Below the pieces are notes generated by a model, which did not search any database, was not told the DNA's origin, and saw only the letters and a list, made by a program, of their open reading frames with translations. Positions 1 through 7,594 of a DNA stretch of 9,006 bases are shown here, piece by piece (position 1 is the stretch's first letter; each line of letters starts with the position of its first letter). The stretch covers positions 1-9,006 of the forward strand of contig CALFNI010000218.1 of the NCBI GenBank assembly GCA_937902695.1, in the 5' to 3' direction. Position numbers and translations under genes: made by a program. The stretch is from an uncultured Rhodanobacteraceae bacterium. GTDB taxonomy: Bacteria; Pseudomonadota; Gammaproteobacteria; Xanthomonadales; Rhodanobacteraceae.

Positions 1-887
1 CGCGCGCCGGATTCGCGTACGCTCTTTCTAGCGTGCTCGAAAGCCGCGCGCAATATCAGGAAGCGTTCGCGCTCTACACCGAAGCGACCAGGCTGCGCCG
101 GCGCGGCACCGAGTGGGATGCGCCGCGCCACGCGCGCCGTTGCGAGCGCATCCTCGAAGCGTTCCCTGCGCATCCCGAGATCACGTCGACGTCGACGCTC
201 GGCGAAGGCTGCATCTTCGTGCTCGGCCTGCCCGACGACGTCGCGGCCGCCGTCGCGCGCGTGCTGCGCGCGCATCCGTCGATCGGCCATGCGGGCGCAC
301 CGGATCCGGCGCGCCGGATCGCCGCCGAATCCGACCGGCGCCAGCAGACGTTCGCGCAGTGGGCGCGGCAGGCGACGCCCGCCGAGTGGCTGCGCCTCGG
401 CCGCGAATACCTGGCCGAGCCGACGCCAGCCGGCGCAGGCTCGCATCGACTGTTCGATGCCGCCGCGCTTCGCCCCGAGCTTGCCGGCGCGATCGCGGCA
501 ATGCTGCCGGCCGCGCGCTTCGTCGCGATCGGCAATGACGCGCTCGAAAGCTGCTGGTCGTGCTTCCGCGCCGATTTTCACGACGGCGAACGCTACAGCG
601 CCGATCTGGCCGAGCTCGCGCACTATCATCGCGACTTCGAACGGCTGCTCGCGCGCTGGCAGGCGCGATTCGGCGCTCGCATCCACCGCGTCGATGCCGA
701 TGCGTTGCGCAGCGATTCCACGGGCGCGATCGCGGCACTCTTCGCGCACTGCGGCCTCGATGCCGCCGACGCCGCGCCGTCGGCCGATCTGCTGCGCCTT
801 CGCGCGCATCCCGAAGCGCGTGTCTACGGCGATCTTCTGAAGCCTCTCGCGCGCATGCTCGCCGCGCAGCCCGCCGAGAACGCGTAG
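1..887 (+). CDS. TPR-sulfotransferase paralogue lacking catalytic motifs (pseudo-sulfotransferase), 5' partial
   Basis: The frame is open from codon 3-5. GTG at 33 is not the real start, because the codons before it already read like the pre-catalytic helix of the paralogues (GFAYALSSVLESRAQYQEAF against GFALAKALEDQQRYGEAF in gene C). The TPR half therefore lies upstream of the window. The sulfotransferase fold can be followed without gaps from the first strand (CIFVLGLP, nt 210-233) through AAMLPAARFV to YGDLLKPLARML near the end. Key residues are replaced: the P-loop PRSGST is PDDVAA (nt 231-248), the GxxEL Glu is Ala (297-299), the DK Lys is Ala (459-461), and RRD is GND (531-539). The loop carrying TASAAQVRxP is missing, which makes the C-terminal part about 15 residues shorter. 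There is no frameshift or stop. I infer a catalytically dead but maintained protein, perhaps a partner or regulator of gene B, which starts 3 nt after its TAG. A recent pseudogene is the alternative. Confidence 0.85.
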   Translation, partial: RAGFAYALSSVLESRAQYQEAFALYTEATRLRRRGTEWDAPRHARRCERILEAFPAHPEITSTSTLGEGCIFVLGLPDDVAAAVARVLRAHPSIGHAGAPDPARRIAAESDRRQQTFAQWARQATPAEWLRLGREYLAEPTPAGAGSHRLFDAAALRPELAGAIAAMLPAARFVAIGNDALESCWSCFRADFHDGERYSADLAELAHYHRDFERLLARWQARFGARIHRVDADALRSDSTGAIAALFAHCGLDAADAAPSADLLRLRAHPEARVYGDLLKPLARMLAAQPAENA

Positions 888-890
888 ACG

Positions 891-2522
891 ATGATCGCAG
901 GCGGCAAGCCGACGCGCACGTTCGCGAACCTGCCCGACGCCGCGCACGCGCAGGCGGGAGATCGCCTGAGCGGCCTCTCGGCCGACGAGCGCGCCGCGAT
1001 CGTCGAGGCCTCGCAGCGCATTTCGCGCGGCGAGCTCGGCGTCGCCGAGCAGATGCTGCGCGGCATCCTCGCGGCGCATCCCGATCACACCGAGACGCTG
1101 CGCATGCTGGCGGTCGCATACCAGATCGGCGGCCACACGGGCGAAGCGATCGGCGTCGTGCGGTACGCGCAGCGCTCGAATCCGTCCGATGCGCTGCTGA
1201 TGAACACGCTCGGCTCGCTGCTGCAGAGCGCCGGCGACATCGCCGGCGGCGGCGCGGCGTTCCGGCGCGCCTGCGAGCTCGATCCGAATCTCGCGTCGGC
1301 GTGGACGAATCTCGGCACGAACCTGTCGATGCAGTTCGACGTGCGCCAGGCGGAATCCGCCTTCGCGCGCGCCGTCGAGGTGCAGCCGACAGATGTCGCC
1401 GCGCGCATCCTGCATGCGAACGCGCTGAACGCGCTCGGGCGCACCGACGAAAGCATCGCCGAGTTCCGCGCTGCGATCGCGACGAATCCGCGCTCCGCGC
1501 ACGCATGGGCGGGGCTGGCCGAGATCAAGACCGTCGCTCTCACGGCCGCTGACGTCGCCGCGCTCGAACGACTCCTCGCCGATCCCGCCCTCGGCGAGGA
1601 AGAGCGCGCCGTCGCGGGCTTCGCGCTCGGACGCGGCCTCGAGGGCCAGCAGCGTTACCCCGACGCATTCGCCGCGTTCGCGCGCGCGAATGCCGCGATG
1701 CGCAGCCTCATGCCGTGGGATTCGACCGCGCATTCGGCCTACGTCGCCTCGATCGCCGCCGTGTTCGAAACGTCGCCAGCGATCGCGGGCGACGCCACGC
1801 GCGGCAGCGACGTCGTCTTCGTGATCAGCCTCCCGCGCGCGGGCTCGACGCTCGTCGAGCAGATCCTCGGCGCGCATCCCGACGTCGAAGGCGCCGGCGA
1901 GCTCAACGAGCTCGCGGTCATCGTGCAGGAGGAATCCTCGCGCCGCGGCGAGCCGTATCCCGACTGGATCGGCAAGGCGACGCCGGACGATTTCGAGCGC
2001 CTCGGCGCGCAGTATCTCGAACGGACCGCGCGCTGGCGCACGACGCGGCGCGTGCACGTCGACAAGGCCGTGTTCAACTTTGCATTCGTCGGCGCGATCG
2101 CGGCGATGCTGCCCGGCGCGCGCATCGTCAACGTGCGGCGCGATCCGCTCGAGACGGGCTGGTCGTGCTTCAAGCAGAGCTTCGCGCGCGGCCAGCAGGT
2201 GTTCTCGTACGCGCTCGACGACATCGGCGCGTACTGGATCGACTACGACCGGCTGATGTTCTTCTGGCACGCGCGCTTCCCCGGGCGCATCTACGATCTC
2301 TCCTACGAAGCGCTCGTCGCCGCACCCGAGGCCGAGATCCGCCGCCTCCTCGATTTCTGCGCGCTGCCGTTCGCGGCGAGCTGCCTCAGGTTCCACACGA
2401 GCGCGCGCGTCGTCCGCACCGCGAGCGCAGCGCAGGTGCGCCAGCCGATGCGCGTCGATACCGCGCGCGCCGCGAGCTACGGCGCGCTGCTCGATCCGTT
2501 GCGCCGCGCGCTCGGCATGTAG
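891..2522 (+). CDS. TPR-containing PAPS-dependent sulfotransferase (gene B)
   Basis: This 543-residue cytosolic protein is predicted to transfer sulfate from PAPS to an unknown acceptor. A variable N-terminus (1-28) precedes TPR helices over about 29-205, with repeat cores such as AWTNLGTNL and ending in a TPR-like helical pair (about 240-270). The sulfotransferase domain follows. It has the 5'-phosphosulfate loop SLPRAGST (313-320), AHPDVEGAGEL with Glu337 as likely catalytic base, the DK pair (391-392), the 3'-phosphate motif VRRDPLETGWSCF (415-427) with Arg417 and Ser425, and the C-terminal RTASAAQVRQP (509-519) with Ser512. By alignment from memory these match Arg78, Glu99, Lys158 and Ser286 of human TPST2. 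The ATG at 891 is 3 nt after the gene A stop, and the preceding GAGA (876-879) is a weak ribosome site, so translational coupling is likely. The family is clear; the substrate is not. Confidence 0.93.
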   Translation: MIAGGKPTRTFANLPDAAHAQAGDRLSGLSADERAAIVEASQRISRGELGVAEQMLRGILAAHPDHTETLRMLAVAYQIGGHTGEAIGVVRYAQRSNPSDALLMNTLGSLLQSAGDIAGGGAAFRRACELDPNLASAWTNLGTNLSMQFDVRQAESAFARAVEVQPTDVAARILHANALNALGRTDESIAEFRAAIATNPRSAHAWAGLAEIKTVALTAADVAALERLLADPALGEEERAVAGFALGRGLEGQQRYPDAFAAFARANAAMRSLMPWDSTAHSAYVASIAAVFETSPAIAGDATRGSDVVFVISLPRAGSTLVEQILGAHPDVEGAGELNELAVIVQEESSRRGEPYPDWIGKATPDDFERLGAQYLERTARWRTTRRVHVDKAVFNFAFVGAIAAMLPGARIVNVRRDPLETGWSCFKQSFARGQQVFSYALDDIGAYWIDYDRLMFFWHARFPGRIYDLSYEALVAAPEAEIRRLLDFCALPFAASCLRFHTSARVVRTASAAQVRQPMRVDTARAASYGALLDPLRRALGM

Positions 2523-2528
2523 CGCCGC

Positions 2529-2575
2529 GCCGGCGCCCGGCTGGACAAAAGCGGCTCCAGCGGCAATTCTTGCCG
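2529..2575 (+). other. two small inverted repeats in the B-C spacer
   Basis: The 76-nt spacer (2523-2598) contains two perfect short inverted repeats. One is GCCGG-CGC-CCGGC (2529-2541), starting 7 nt after the gene B stop. The other is CGGCAA-TTC-TTGCCG (2561-2575). Neither is followed by a T-run, so they are not textbook intrinsic terminators. They could slow transcription, stabilise the 3' end of the upstream message, or be chance events in GC-rich DNA. The second overlaps the candidate -10 element described separately. Confidence 0.25.
2542..2570 (+). promoter_or_regulatory. candidate sigma70-type promoter upstream of gene C
   Basis: TGGACA (2542-2547, five of six to the -35 consensus) is followed, 17 nt later, by AATTCT (2565-2570, three of six to the -10 consensus). 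This would start a transcript near 2577, about 20 nt before the ATG of gene C. The short A/T-rich patches stand out in otherwise very GC-rich DNA. The -10 match is poor, so this is a suggestion only. Confidence 0.22.
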
Positions 2576-2598
2576 GCACGTTCGTCCCGATACCCACG

Positions 2599-4236
2599 AT
2601 GACCACCTCCGCAAGCGCCGGCAGACCGGCTCCCGCCGACGATGCCGCGGCAGCGCGATTCGATCGCGCCGAAGGCCTTTCCGAAAGCGGGCGTCGCCTC
2701 CTGCAGCAGGCGGCCGAAAGCATCCGCCAGCGCCAGCCCGATGCTGCCGAGGCGCATCTCGCCTCCGTCGGCGCGCTGGCGCCTGCGCATCCGGAAGTGC
2801 TGCGCCTGCGCGCGCTCGTCGCGCAGATCCGCGGCAAGCACGAAGACGCGGTGACGCTCCTTCGCCGCGTCGTCGAAGCGACGCCCTACGATGCGCTGCC
2901 GTGGAACAACATCGGCACCTCGTTCGCCGAAACCGGCGATCTCGACGCGGCGATCGCGGCGTTCAGGCGCGCGGCCGAGCTCGCGCCCCGGCGCGCCGCG
3001 CCGTGGTTCAATCTCGGCCGCGCGCTCGACAGCGCCGGCCGCATCGACGAGGCGCACGAGGCGCTGACGAACGCGCTTGCGCACGATCCCGGGCACGTCG
3101 CCGCACGCTTGACGCTCGGGCGCGTCCTGCAGTTCATGGGCCGCATCGACGAAGCGGAAGCCGAGTTCCGGCGCGTGCTCGCCGCGCATCCGGATTCCGC
3201 GCTCGCCTGGTATGGCCTTTCGACCGTGCGCACGGCGCGCTTCGACGCCGACGAGACGCGCACGATCGAGCGCGTCTACGGGCGCGGCGATCTCACGCGC
3301 GAGGAGCGCATCGGCGCGGGCTTCGCGCTCGCCAAGGCGCTCGAAGATCAGCAGCGCTACGGCGAAGCATTTGCCGTGCTGACCGCGGCGAACGCGACCA
3401 AGCGCCGCACGCTGCTGTGGGATGCGCGCGCCTTCGCGTATCACACGACCAATATCGCGACGGCGTTCGCCAGACCCGCCGCGACCAGCGCGCCGCCCGA
3501 TCTCGGCAGCGAAGTCATCTTCGTGTTCGGCCTGCCGCGCTCGGGCTCGACGCTGGTCGAGCAGATTCTCGCCGCGCATCCCTCGGTGACCGGCGCGAAC
3601 GAGCTCGACGAGCTCAATCTCGTCATCGCCGACGAATCGCGCCGGCGCCGCAAGCCGTTCCCGATCTGGGTGCCGGACGCCGGTCCCGGCGACTGGGAGC
3701 GGCTCGGCCGCGACTATCTCGCGCGCACGGCGCGCTGGCGCGAGGAGCGCCCGGTCTTCACCGACAAGGGCCTCACGAACTGGGGTTACGTCGGCGCGCT
3801 CGAAGCGATGCTGCCCGGCGCGCGCCTCGTGAACACGCGCCGCGATCCGGTCGAGAACTGCCTCGCGTGTTTTCGCCAGTCGTTCGCGCGCGAGCTCGGC
3901 TTCACGTACGACCTGGCCGAGATGGCCGCGTTCTGGCGCGACTACGACCGTCTCATGCGGCTCTGGCAGCAGCGCTATCCCGGCCGGATCCACGACGTCG
4001 TTCATGAGCGGCTCGTCGTGGAACCGGAAGCCGAGATCCGCGCGCTGCTCGCATCGTGCGGCCTCGCGTTCGACGCGGCGTGCCTGCGCTTCCACGAGGT
4101 CGAGCGCAACGTGCGCACCGCGAGCGCGGCGCAGGTGCGCCAGCCGATCCGCGCCGACACCGCGCGCGCGTCCCGCTACGGCACGCTGCTCGATCCGCTG
4201 CGCGCGATGCTGGCCGAGGCGCCCGCGCCGCACTGA
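2599..4236 (+). CDS. TPR-containing sulfotransferase with an altered 3'-phosphate motif (gene C)
   Basis: This is a 545-residue paralogue of gene B. After a variable Ala-rich N-terminus (1-25), five TPR units run from about 30 to 199. The later ones have exact 34-residue periods, for example PWNNIGTSF (101-109), PWFNLGRAL (135-143) and the GRIDEA turns. A further TPR-like hairpin spans about 238-270. The catalytic domain has GLPRSGST (311-318), GANEL with Glu335, TDKG with Lys390, TRRDP (413-417) and RTASAAQVRQP (506-516) with Ser509. The oddity is RDPVENCLACF: the position that is Ser in genes A, B, D, E and F, and in the usual family pattern, is Ala423. That residue is expected to bind the PAPS 3'-phosphate. 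The ATG at 2599 has no clear Shine-Dalgarno but gives the same N-terminal architecture as the other genes. Predicted role: sulfate transfer to an unknown acceptor, possibly with weakened PAPS binding. Confidence 0.92.
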   Translation: MTTSASAGRPAPADDAAAARFDRAEGLSESGRRLLQQAAESIRQRQPDAAEAHLASVGALAPAHPEVLRLRALVAQIRGKHEDAVTLLRRVVEATPYDALPWNNIGTSFAETGDLDAAIAAFRRAAELAPRRAAPWFNLGRALDSAGRIDEAHEALTNALAHDPGHVAARLTLGRVLQFMGRIDEAEAEFRRVLAAHPDSALAWYGLSTVRTARFDADETRTIERVYGRGDLTREERIGAGFALAKALEDQQRYGEAFAVLTAANATKRRTLLWDARAFAYHTTNIATAFARPAATSAPPDLGSEVIFVFGLPRSGSTLVEQILAAHPSVTGANELDELNLVIADESRRRRKPFPIWVPDAGPGDWERLGRDYLARTARWREERPVFTDKGLTNWGYVGALEAMLPGARLVNTRRDPVENCLACFRQSFARELGFTYDLAEMAAFWRDYDRLMRLWQQRYPGRIHDVVHERLVVEPEAEIRALLASCGLAFDAACLRFHEVERNVRTASAAQVRQPIRADTARASRYGTLLDPLRAMLAEAPAPH

Positions 4237-4284
4237 GCCGGGCGTTTGCTAAGCTCGCGCTCCGACATTTCGACCGATTCGACG
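4237..4284 (+). promoter_or_regulatory. C-D spacer with a weak extended -10-like element
   Basis: This 48-nt spacer separates genes C and D. TGCTAAGCT (4247-4255) resembles an extended -10 element (TGn plus TAAGCT), but there is no recognisable -35 at the correct distance and the -10 match is only partial. No ribosome-binding site is visible before the ATG at 4285. The spacer may simply be an untranslated joint in a longer operon. Confidence 0.15.
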
Positions 4285-5922
4285 ATGAGCCTTCCCGAAA
4301 CCGAGGCGCCGCCCCAGGCGACGCGCGATGCGGACGCGCCGGCGCAGCTCGACGTGCGCTTCGCCGACTTGCCGCTGCGCGCGCAACGACTCCTGCGCGA
4401 TGCGCGGCGCGCCCTCGACGCACGCGACATGCGGCAGGCCGATGCGCTGCTGGAGCGCGGCAAGAGCTGGGCCGGCGATCATCCGGAATACCTTCGCCTG
4501 TTCGCGATCGCGCGCCAGCTGCAGGGCCGCCCCGCCGAGGCGGTCGCGGCGCTGCGCCGCGCGCTCGAAATACGGCCGGGCGACGCGCTCCTGCTGATGA
4601 ACCTCGGCACCGCGCTGCGCGGCGCGGGCGATCTCGACGCGGCGGTCGTCGCGCTGCGCCGCGCCTGCGAGCTCGCGCCCGACCTTGCTGCCGCCTGGTA
4701 CAACCTCGGCCGCACGCTCGGCCAGGCCGGGCGCACCGGCGAGGGACACGAGGCCTACGAACGTGCGCTCCGCCTCGATCCCGGTCACGTCCGCGCGCGC
4801 ATCGGCCTCGCCGACACGCTGCGCACGTTCGGCCGCATCGACGACGCCGCGAAGGAATACCGCAGCGTGCTCGGCAAGCCGGGCTCGATGCAGGCGTGGC
4901 TGCGCATCGCGAACATGAAGACGGTGCGCTTCACGGCCGAGGAGACGAAGGACCTCGAGCGGCTCTTCGCGATGCCTGGCACGAGCGACGACGATCGCGT
5001 CGTCGTCGGCTTCGCGCTCGCCAAGGCGCTCGAGGACGCGAACCGCTATCCCGAAGCGTTCACCGTGCTCAGCACCGCGAATGCGATCAAGCGCCGCCAC
5101 GTGCAGTGGGACGCGCACCAGTTCAGCGATCGCATCGACGGCATCATGAAGGCGTTCGCGCAGCCGCCCGCGAGCGCGTCGCCGCCCGACCTCGGCCACG
5201 AAGTCATCTTCATCGTGAGCCTGCCGCGCTCGGGCTCGACGCTGACCGAGCAGATCCTCGCCTCGCATCCCGACGTCGAAGGCGCCAACGAGCTGCCCGA
5301 TCTCGGCAACGTGCTCGAAGCGGAATCCAGGCGCACCGGCCTCGAGTTTCCGGACTGGGTGCCGAAGGCGACGCCGGAGGACTGGCGCCGCATGGGCGAG
5401 TCGTACCTCGAGCGCACCGCGCGCTTTCGCCGCGAACGCGGCCGTTCCACGGACAAGGCGCTTTCGAATTGGCGCGTCATCGGCGCCGCGATGGCGATGC
5501 TGCCCGGCGCACGCTTCGTGAATTGCCGGCGCGATCCGGTCGAGACGTGCCTGTCGTGCTTCCGCCAGGTGTTCTCGCGCGGCCAGGCGTTCACGTACGA
5601 CCTTTCCGATCTCGCCGCCTACTGGCGCGACTACGACCGCACGATGCGCTTCTGGCATCCGCGCTATCCGCACGCGGTGCGCGATCAGGTCTATGAAAAG
5701 CTGCTCGCGGATCCCGAAGCTGAGACGCGCGCGTTGCTGCAGTTCTGCGGGCTCGAATGGGATCCGGCCTGCCTTCGCTTCTACGAGACGCCGCGCCACG
5801 TGCGCACGATCAGCGCCGCGCAGGTGCGCGAGCCGCTGCGCGGCGACACCGCGCGCGCGCCGCTGTATCGCGAACTATTGACGCCGCTGCGCCTCGCACT
5901 CGGTATCCGCCGAGAGCAATGA
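4285..5922 (+). CDS. TPR-containing PAPS-dependent sulfotransferase (gene D)
   Basis: This 545-residue paralogue has the same length as gene C when started at ATG 4285. I prefer that start to the in-frame TTG at 4246, which would add 13 residues with no counterpart in the other genes. Domains are a variable N-terminus (1-27), a conserved entry helix (LPLRAQRLL, 29-37), TPR units over about 38-205, and the TPR-like FALAKALED hairpin (about 243-270). The sulfotransferase part has SLPRSGST (312-319), GANEL with Glu336, TDK with Lys391, CRRDPVETCLSCF (414-426) with Arg416 and Ser424, and RTISAAQVREP (507-517) with Ser510. Every expected PAPS and catalytic position is present, so this is probably an active enzyme. 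Its TGA lies 4 nt before the start of gene E, indicating co-transcription. The acceptor substrate is unknown. Confidence 0.93.
   Translation: MSLPETEAPPQATRDADAPAQLDVRFADLPLRAQRLLRDARRALDARDMRQADALLERGKSWAGDHPEYLRLFAIARQLQGRPAEAVAALRRALEIRPGDALLLMNLGTALRGAGDLDAAVVALRRACELAPDLAAAWYNLGRTLGQAGRTGEGHEAYERALRLDPGHVRARIGLADTLRTFGRIDDAAKEYRSVLGKPGSMQAWLRIANMKTVRFTAEETKDLERLFAMPGTSDDDRVVVGFALAKALEDANRYPEAFTVLSTANAIKRRHVQWDAHQFSDRIDGIMKAFAQPPASASPPDLGHEVIFIVSLPRSGSTLTEQILASHPDVEGANELPDLGNVLEAESRRTGLEFPDWVPKATPEDWRRMGESYLERTARFRRERGRSTDKALSNWRVIGAAMAMLPGARFVNCRRDPVETCLSCFRQVFSRGQAFTYDLSDLAAYWRDYDRTMRFWHPRYPHAVRDQVYEKLLADPEAETRALLQFCGLEWDPACLRFYETPRHVRTISAAQVREPLRGDTARAPLYRELLTPLRLALGIRREQ
5911..5916 (+). 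promoter_or_regulatory. possible ribosome-binding site for gene E
   Basis: CGAGAG (5911-5916), inside the last codons of gene D, is a purine-rich match to part of the anti-Shine-Dalgarno complement. It lies 10 nt before ATG 5927, slightly beyond the optimal spacing. It supports this start over the later in-frame ATG at 6023, which has no purine-rich tract in front of it. Confidence 0.3.
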
Positions 5923-5926
5923 CCGC

Positions 5927-7594
5927 ATGGCCGACGAACGTACCGGGAGCGCGACACCGTCGAACAGGCCGTGGCAGGCCAACGTTCGCATCGACCGCGC
6001 AGCCGTGCCGGCCGACCGCGCGATGAATCCGCGCATCGCCGGGCTGCCGCAGCGCGCGCAGAGGCTTTTCGTCCGCGCCGAACGCTGGATCGAGCGGCGC
6101 GAGTTCGACGTCGCCGAGCGCATGCTGCGCGAAGCGCTCGACGCCGCGCCGGGCCACGCCGAGGTGTTGCGGCTGCTGGCCGTCACGCAGCACGTGCGCC
6201 AGCGCTATCCGCAGGCGATCGAGCTGTTGCGCCGTGCCGAGGCCGCGCAGCCGGCCGACGCGCTGATCCAGAACAATCTCGGCAGCGCGCTCGCCGAAAT
6301 GCGCGACATGGACGGCGCAATCGCCGCATTCCGCCGCGCGACCGAGCTTGCACCCGAGATTCCGACGTCGTGGTTCAACCTCGGCAAAGCCTACGAGGCG
6401 ACGCTGCGTCACGACGACGCCGAAGCGGCGTATGCACGAGCGATCGCCGTCGATCCGGACGGCTTCCCGGCCTACGAGCAGCGCGGCAAAGCGCTCCGCG
6501 CGATGGGCCGCATCGACGAAGCCGCGGCCCAGTTCCGTCGCGCGATCGAGCTCGCGCCGACATCGGCCGAAGCGTGGGCCGGCCTCGCCGGGCTCGACGC
6601 ATCGAAGCTCGACGATGGCGATGTCGCGCGGATCGCGGCGCTTTATGCGCGCCGCGACCTCACGACATCCTCGCATTGCCTGTTCGGCCTTGCCTACGCG
6701 CTCGCGCTCGAAGCGCGCGGCCGCTATCGGGAGGCGTTCGACACGACGCTTGCCGTGCACGCGATCCGTCGCCGGCAGAACGGCTGGAACGCGGCCGACG
6801 CGAGCCGCGTCGTCGACGACATCGCGGATGCGTTTGCCGCACCGGCAGCCGGCGCCGGCGATGCGTCGCTCGGCAGCGAGGTGATCTTCATCGTCGGCAT
6901 GCCGCGCTCGGGCTCCACGCTCGCCGAGCAGATTCTCGCCGCGCACTCGCAGGTGCAGGGCGCGGGCGAGCTGAGCGCATTGCCGGACATCATCCGCGAG
7001 GAATCGGCACGCCGCGGCGTCGATTTCCCGCATTGGGTCGACGATGCGACGCCGGACGACTGGTCGCGACTCGGCCGCGAATACCTTGCACGCACGGCGC
7101 GCTGGCGCACGACGCACGCGCGTTCCACCGACAAGAACCTCCAGAACTGGCAGCTCGTCGGCGCGATCCGCGCCATGTTGCCGGGCGCACGCATCGTCGA
7201 TTGCCGGCGCGACGCGCTCGAAGCCGCGTGGAGCGCCCTCAAGCTCCAGTACGGCAACGTGCTGCCGTTCACCTGCGGCATCGACGAGATCGCGAGCTGG
7301 CGACGCGACTACGAGCGGCTGATGCGCCACTGGGATGCGATCGCGCCCGGCGCGGTGCTGCGCTTCGAGTACGAGGCGCTTGTCGCCGAGCCTGACGCAC
7401 GCATCCGCGCATTGCTCGATTTCTGCGTCCTTCCGTTCGATGCGGCGTGCCTCGCGTTCCACGACGTCCAGCGCGATGTGCACACGGCGAGCGCGGCGCA
7501 GGTCCGTTCGCCGCTGCGTCGCGATACCGCGCGCGCGGAGCGCTACGGCGCGGTGCTGGATCCGCTCAGGGCCGCGCTCGGATCGCCTGCGTGA
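5927..7594 (+). CDS. TPR-containing sulfotransferase, divergent catalytic-domain variant (gene E)
   Basis: At 555 residues this is the longest complete member, owing to an N-terminal extension of about 39 residues. An in-frame ATG at 6023 would remove most of that extension. The entry helix GLPQRAQRL (39-47), TPR units to about 220 (QNNLGSALA, SWFNLGKAY, GRIDEAAAQF) and the TPR-like FGLAYALALEARGRY hairpin (about 253-267) lead to the catalytic domain. This carries GMPRSGST (324-331), GAGEL with Glu348, TDK with Lys403, CRRDALEAAWSALKLQ (426-441) with Arg428 and Ser436, and HTASAAQVRSP (519-529) with Ser522. The catalytic set is kept. However, the 3'-phosphate motif has RRDA instead of RRDP, the SCF of most paralogues is SAL, and the Arg before TAS is His. 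I read it as probably active with a shifted pocket, perhaps another acceptor. It is coupled to gene D (4 nt gap) and overlaps gene F by 4 nt. Confidence 0.92.
   Translation: MADERTGSATPSNRPWQANVRIDRAAVPADRAMNPRIAGLPQRAQRLFVRAERWIERREFDVAERMLREALDAAPGHAEVLRLLAVTQHVRQRYPQAIELLRRAEAAQPADALIQNNLGSALAEMRDMDGAIAAFRRATELAPEIPTSWFNLGKAYEATLRHDDAEAAYARAIAVDPDGFPAYEQRGKALRAMGRIDEAAAQFRRAIELAPTSAEAWAGLAGLDASKLDDGDVARIAALYARRDLTTSSHCLFGLAYALALEARGRYREAFDTTLAVHAIRRRQNGWNAADASRVVDDIADAFAAPAAGAGDASLGSEVIFIVGMPRSGSTLAEQILAAHSQVQGAGELSALPDIIREESARRGVDFPHWVDDATPDDWSRLGREYLARTARWRTTHARSTDKNLQNWQLVGAIRAMLPGARIVDCRRDALEAAWSALKLQYGNVLPFTCGIDEIASWRRDYERLMRHWDAIAPGAVLRFEYEALVAEPDARIRALLDFCVLPFDAACLAFHDVQRDVHTASAAQVRSPLRRDTARAERYGAVLDPLRAALGSPA

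Noticed and set aside
33..35. GTG at 33 as the true start of gene A
   Set aside because: In-frame codons before it (3-32) already match the paralogue helix. The gene plainly begins upstream of the window.
560..1552. 330-residue + strand frame overlapping genes A and B
   Set aside because: It is out of frame with both, Arg-rich, and spans the A/B junction where both real frames have family motifs.
2523..2598. Intrinsic terminator between genes B and C
   Set aside because: The inverted repeats have stems of only 5-6 bp with 3-nt loops and no T-run follows, so a terminator call is not supported.
2386..4233. 615-residue open frame on the minus strand opposite gene C
   Set aside because: The product is Arg/Ala-rich low-complexity sequence. 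Similar minus-strand frames lie opposite the other genes (4249-5799, 5810-8065, 7543-8943) because codons of very GC-rich genes rarely make stops on the opposite strand. The sense strand has clear TPR and PAPS motifs.
4246..4284. TTG at 4246 as the start of gene D
   Set aside because: The 13 added residues have no similarity to the other paralogues. ATG 4285 gives the same length as gene C and the same ACG-ATG context as genes B and C.
5919..5922. ATGA overlap at the end of gene D as the start of gene E
   Set aside because: That ATG is in a different frame from gene E. The frame with TPR and sulfotransferase motifs starts at ATG 5927.
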